A DNA stretch of 64,000 bases, taken from assembly GCA_033980235.1 (NCBI GenBank), contig CM067070.1, positions 3,010,978-3,074,977 on the forward strand, in the 5' to 3' direction. The position numbers and the translations under genes are program-made. Below the pieces are notes generated by a model, which was not told the DNA's origin, searched no databases, and was given only the letters and a program-made list of their open reading frames with translations. Of the stretch, positions 58,940 through 64,000 are shown in pieces; within the stretch, counting starts at the first letter, position 1; each line of letters opens with the position of its first letter. Source of the stretch: Diadema setosum (Eukaryota; Echinodermata; Echinoidea; Diadematoida; Diadematidae).

Positions 58940-60984
58940 CTTGGAATCATGAAAGAAGTCCTCCTACACCAATGGAAGACGGGATGGGGGGGGGGGGGGT
59001 GGCATCGATGGTACTTGTGTACATCATCAGGAGTAAGAGCGACCCTATCCTCATGAATTCGTCTACACACTTTATCTTCTCTGCTAACCTGCGCTATAGA
59101 ACAACTAGCAAATTAAATCGTGATAAATAACTAGACTTCTTGTGTTCACACATCAAGTTGATTGTTAGGTAGGGTGTGTTGTTGTCGTTCTTGTTTTAAG
59201 TGATCCATGTATTACACGCTTTGCTTTTTAGTACATCACTCTATTTTCCATTCCTACATTTCTGTGTTTCCTAGTTTTCTTATACCAGTCCGCTTAGAAA
59301 CAACTGTTTAACCCTATAAAGCTCAAGGGGGGGGGGGGGGGGCATTGTGCTCCTACCATAATCATTTGCCACTCCCACACCCTTTATCCGATTTCACACA
59401 AATTTTGTGACTTTTCCTGAAATCTTATTGCAAACATTTTGATATAGTATTTAGTTATCTCCGATATTGTTGGTTGCCATGGCAACCGTAAGCTGATAAC
59501 CATGTCAGTCACATTCCATGTTTTTGTTTCAATTTCAATTAGCAACATAATAATGGATGAAATGGGGGTTTTCTAGGCTGTAATTTGCTGATGGACCAAA
59601 ATGTGAAATAATAATGGTCATGAATTACCCTGAAATGGTATTCTTATTATTTCCTTTATTTCTATATGGCATAGGCATCAAACAATAGACATAATAGAAA
59701 TAAGCATTTTCAAAGACTACCCTTTTATTTTGAGTCATTTTCACACGGGCTTTGCCTGTTATATCATTCGTTTATCATATTATTAATCTGCAAACTTAAA
59801 ATTCCAATATCATGGAAATATGATATGACGGTGACACCAACATATGTACCTATCCCAAGCAATACATCATAGGTTTCATGTATTTCTTTATATTGTAATG
59901 AATAGCGCCCCCGCGTGATGACCTTGAGAAATTTCAACCATAACATACTGTGGAGGTTGACTTGCTTTTGCTTTATGTCAAATATGAAAATGATTGACAT
60001 GAAATAAAAAGAAATATAAGAAAAAAAAAACATGATTTTAGCACATTTCCTATGTATTTCCTTATATTTTGGTAAATAGCGCCCTCAATGGGTGACCTTG
60101 AGATATTTCAAATAATTGGTCATGTAGAGTACGAGTAGCTCTACCCATCATGTGGCAAATAGGACGGTGATATGTTATATAATGAAGAAGTTATAAAGGG
60201 AGGGGGAATGATGTGCCCCCCGGCCCCCCTTTGGCCTTGGAGGGGTCAAGATATTGTAAAAGTGTCATATAAATGCAATTATTGTTATTGTTGTTATAAC
60301 ACAATGTACTATTAATATTTGTTATCCTTTAAGCACGCATAGGTGTTCTTATATACACTTTCATATTTCATATACTTTGCGTTGTGCATTTTCCCTTCAT
60401 TGAAAGTAATCAAACATTATGATTGTTTTACGCATGCATGCTTTATATTATGTTGTATTATGTTTGTTTTACTCTTTGTTGGATGGAAAATAAATATAAC
60501 ATGAATTGCAACTAATTGAACTTATCGTTAATATCCATGGAAGGCCCTACAGTGTCGGGCTATTTTCCGTACATGAAAGGGATGCCCGGAATCAAGGAAT
60601 GGTGTATTACATTGAACATCGATATGCTGGTTAGTGTGCAAGGCCAGCTGTGGGGCCGGGATTTTTACAAAGGACGGGAAAAATACAAAGGTCTCGTCGG
60701 GAGAGAGAAGAGCATGATGAGATTGTTTGGAGACAAACAAACCTCCAGAAACAAAACTGCCAAAGCTAATATAGTACCATATTAATTAGTGCATCTTTTA
60801 TGTAAGTCAAGTTTGTGAATATAGAGAATGAGGGGATTCGGGGGGAAGTGGGTGGGGGAGGGCCCCTCCTCTCTCCCCTGCAATTAAGGCCTCTTGGAAC
60901 AAGATGGGACTCTATAATAGAGATGTTACCTATAGCTGCCACGTTTTGTGAAAATGACTTTTTCAATGAAGTAAAAATACAATA
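58940..60984. other. Gene B 3' flank
   Basis: No clear polyadenylation signal lies close to the stop; the first AATAAA seen is near 60003. Two related stretches with AATAGCGCCC and GACCTTGAGA (59877-59945 and 60050-60115) are about 170 bases apart. An 89-codon frame at 60516-60785 (with YFPYMKGMPGIKEW) is unassigned and probably chance. Poly-G runs lie near 58986 and 59330. Confidence 0.4.
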
Positions 60985-61650
60985 CAATGCCTTTCTTCCT
61001 TTTATCAACAGATTTCACAAATCAACGGTTCACAATGATCTGCTTTAAAGTCGACTCATTATAGTCTTTTCTACCCTATTCTTTCATTTCAACAAAACGT
61101 CGACCTTGTATAAGGGGATTTGTTAGCCATAATGGTTTTGGTTTTGGTTTTTTTTTTAGTCCAATGTTTTGTCGTAAATATTACAACACTTTTTTTTTTT
61201 TTTACGCCAACACTTTTCTGTACCTAATTGCTATGTATAGCCATCAATATAACAAACCTGCTTTTTAGTTCCCCCTCCGTTTTCACCATCAAGTATCTGC
61301 CATCGCATGCATAATAAATATTGCTTAACAGCCTATCATAATATTGTGATTTAATTTTGATATTAGAGTAAAAAATAATGTCTATTGATAGCCGTTTTTC
61401 ACCAGCATCGTGTGTTTTGCATACTTTTTTTTTTGCAAGAAAAATCTGTAAATATTATGAAATGGAATATTGAAATATTCCTGTTGTATTTGATATTTGA
61501 CATTTTTTGTTTTGTTCTGTGAGTAAATTAAAGCGCAGCATACGGAAAGAAACAGATCAGTGTTTTCTGTATTTATTGTATATCAGTTGTAGTCCTGTAG
61601 ATTTAGCCATCGAAATTCTGAAAGACAGGATGAAGTTATCGTTTGAGACA
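60985..61650. other. 3' flank block shared with gene A (23340-24000)
   Basis: It matches the gene A block in order, including GAAAGAAACAGATCAGTGTT near 61545. It marks the right part of the duplicated unit. No gene was found. Confidence 0.6.
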
Positions 61651-61942
61651 AATACCGAATCGTTCTCATGGCACTGCCATGTTTTTTGCTCTGTAGCTTC
61701 TTAGTGATCGAGAACAAAGGCAAGTGAGATATATATCAGTCATTGTCCAACGTCCGTCGTGTACCGTTCATACACTTGTCACATTTTCATCTTTTTCAAA
61801 CTTGACAGGAAAACAGGATGTCAATTTAGGAACCTTACCCCTCACTCCCCTCCCGCCCCCCTAAAAAAAAAAAATCCTTAATTTTTCTATACGTTTTCTA
61901 GAACCAGATGTGACAGAGCCACTTAAAGTTAGTGACAAGTTA

Positions 61943-62113
61943 CGGTGGCGGATCCAGAAAGATCCGCGTGCCCCCCTTATTTTCTGTTAAAACAAAAGTA
62001 ATACGTCTTATAAAGAAAAAAAAAACACGGGAGGGGTGGGGGGGGGGGGTTCGTGCGATCCCTTGTAATCTTTTAAAGGTGCCTCCCCTTTAAGGAATCC
62101 CTGGATCCACTCC
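61943..62113. mobile_element. Short hAT-like foldback element, second copy
   Basis: The ends CGGTGGCGGATCCAG and CTGGATCCACTCC match the 834-1006 element. It contains a G tract (about 62037-62050). Confidence 0.6.
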
Positions 62114-62704
62114 TAGTATATACAATATAGGCCTACATTGGTGACTGTAGTTTCATGTTCGCTGTGGCGCATCTCTTGAATGCGAGTGTGAAAATTTTCG
62201 AACAACTCAGAACTTGGCAAGTGTTATTTCTATGGTGATTTTGTATACCGTTATCCCCCCTCCCCCCCCCAAAAAAAAAAAAATGCAACAGGACCCTCCG
62301 CAATGATATCACTAAAAATATTGAATCAATCTAAATACAAATTCAGTGTATGAAATCATAAATCATTGCCCATATCTTACAGAAAATCCCATTCGATTTG
62401 CTTCAGGGGTCAAAGAGAAATGAGGAATTCAATCTGTAGAGGATATCGGGAATCTCTTCCCTCCAAACACAACATCATTACTGTAAGTGCTAAACTTGGA
62501 AGAATCAGACTCATGACATGCTTTACAATCGACATTTCTCTGTGACTGATTAACTAAATCGAACGGGGTTTCTGCGATAGATAGAGCTAATTAATTTTTT
62601 TATATTTTAAAAGACCCTGAGGTAGCATTTAGACAGTTTAATCATATTGGGTGTTATCAATGCGAAAATCTGATTGCATTATTTTTTCTTATTTGGGGGT
62701 TTGT

Positions 62705-62755
<51 letters not shown>

Positions 62756-64000
62756 TTTTTTTTTTGGGGGGGGGGGGGGGGGGAGGACATACTATACAAC
62801 CGGGCAGGAATCCCCTATTGACGAGCCTGAGTCACCCAGAGCACAATGCCCTCCCCCCCCCCTCCCCCACTACAAATCTCCTTAATCAATTAATCTTTAC
62901 AATCTTTAGTCTCTACAATAAAAGGACTAATGGGTAAATATCTGATCAAATTATGAGCGCCCATTATCCCTAATTTAACTATTCTAAGTTTTCACTCATG
63001 AAATCATATTTTGCTTTTAATTCCATTACAAAAAGGGTGAGGGATTGCGAAATTTACATAATTATCAAACAATTTCCTTGCGTAACAATAGCACAATCAA
63101 AATTAATTTCTTTTGTTTTTCATTGTTCTGTTAATTTGTAATAAATTTTATTTTTTCGACCTTTTGTTTTGTTTTTGTTTTTTTGGCCAAAATTTGTTGC
63201 AAGCACTTTTCAAGCAGATTTACATTAGAATTAATTAATTTCAATGCTTAAAAATTGAAATAATTTAAATTATATCAATTCAACCAAACACACAAACACA
63301 CACGCATTGGATTTGCACACAATACCACGAATTTGAGCCGTTTTCGGGTTGACATGCCTAATTATGAAAAACACTATATAACTTCAAAAAGGTGTACCAG
63401 GACGTCGCAAATTTGGTCTCAAAATATGCGGAAGACTTTAATGAAAAAAGAAAGTCATGAAATGGCGCAGCAAAATCTTTGTGTATTGCGGAATCACGGC
63501 TTGATATGTGTGTGTGTGTGTGGGGGGGGGTTCAATTTGACCCCCCTCCCCCAGTCAAGACAGGGTTAACCCTCAAAAGACGGGGGGGGGGGGGGCTAAA
63601 GGCCCCCCCCCCCTCGACATTGTGTGCGATTACTCGGCAACGCGCATTGCTTTCACCGCGACGCTCTATGACTTTTTTCTTTTGAGTTTCCCGCACATTT
63701 TGACACCAAATTTTTGACGCCCGGGGGTATGGTTCTGATGTTATGTAACTTTTTGTATGTGCATATCGTACTGAAAATGGCTCCAAAATGTGATTTTGTG
63801 TACAAAGTGAAGGCAAATTGATATTTTTCACATGGTTCAAATATGCTTATTTCTACTCTCAATGGCTAAATTCAACTTGTTTGAGCAGTATTGTTCTTCC
63901 AAAACGTCTGACATAAATTTTTGCTGAACAAAGAGAAAAAAAAAACCAAAAGGTCAAAAAACAAAGAAATACATAAGAAATTCATAAAACAATAAAATAT
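62114..64000. other. Right-edge region, repeats only
   Basis: It holds the (TTG)n array, several poly-G and poly-C runs (62764-62783, 63522-63530, 63583-63612) and A/T-rich sequence. No exon or recognised element was found between 62900 and 64000. Confidence 0.5.
62706..62751. repeat. (TTG)n microsatellite
   Basis: About 15 TTG units followed by a T run and a G run. The frames it opens are low-complexity and not genes. Confidence 0.9.

Noticed and set aside
60516..60785. 89-codon frame with an ATG and balanced composition
   Set aside because: No family recognised, no partner in the gene A 3' flank and no promoter or splice evidence; kept only as a note in the 3' flank entry.

Overview
The window looks like nuclear DNA of a marine invertebrate deuterostome, most probably an echinoderm. 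This is an inference from AT-rich, intron-rich sequence packed with short foldback elements, several clades of decayed LINEs and long homopolymer or microsatellite tracts. No prokaryotic gene organisation, rRNA, tRNA or CRISPR array was seen.

The coherent content is a tandem pair of genes on the + strand for small immunoglobulin-superfamily membrane receptors. Gene A enters from the left edge. Its visible exons are Ig domain 2 (1144-1452), Ig domain 3 (2417-2707), the transmembrane segment (12431-12557), a short juxtamembrane exon (14801-14849) and the last exon (19491-19610), which carries two ITIM-type tyrosine motifs. Gene B is complete: signal peptide (34535-34586), V-type Ig (37776-38096), Ig2 (42818-43132), Ig3 (44032-44325), transmembrane (57210-57333) and two tail exons (58736-58760, 58847-58903). 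The gene B exons sum to 1188 coding bases with matching splice phases, giving 395 residues.

The two genes match exon by exon, in intron blocks and in the 3' flank, so one is a duplicate of the other. Their outer domains stay alike but their tails differ. Gene A keeps both ITIM-like motifs. Gene B has Cys in place of the first motif tyrosine, a stop codon before the second, and a last intron of only 86 bp against 4.6 kb in A. A decayed third Ig unit lies in gene B between its V and Ig2 exons. The picture is an inhibitory-type receptor beside a paralogue that has lost its signalling tail.

Layout: 1-19610 gene A; 19611-34473 the A-to-B interval, with foldback elements, LINE 5' fragments and a degenerate LINE at 28830-32645; 34474-58903 gene B, whose introns hold further foldback elements, an L1/Tx1-like LINE relic (48720-50650, - strand) and a second copy of the 28830 LINE family (52620-54560, - strand); 58904-64000 gene B 3' flank and repeats. 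Exon calls rest on reading frames, splice sites, phases and agreement between paralogues. Repeat boundaries were read by eye and are approximate unless a target-site duplication is stated.
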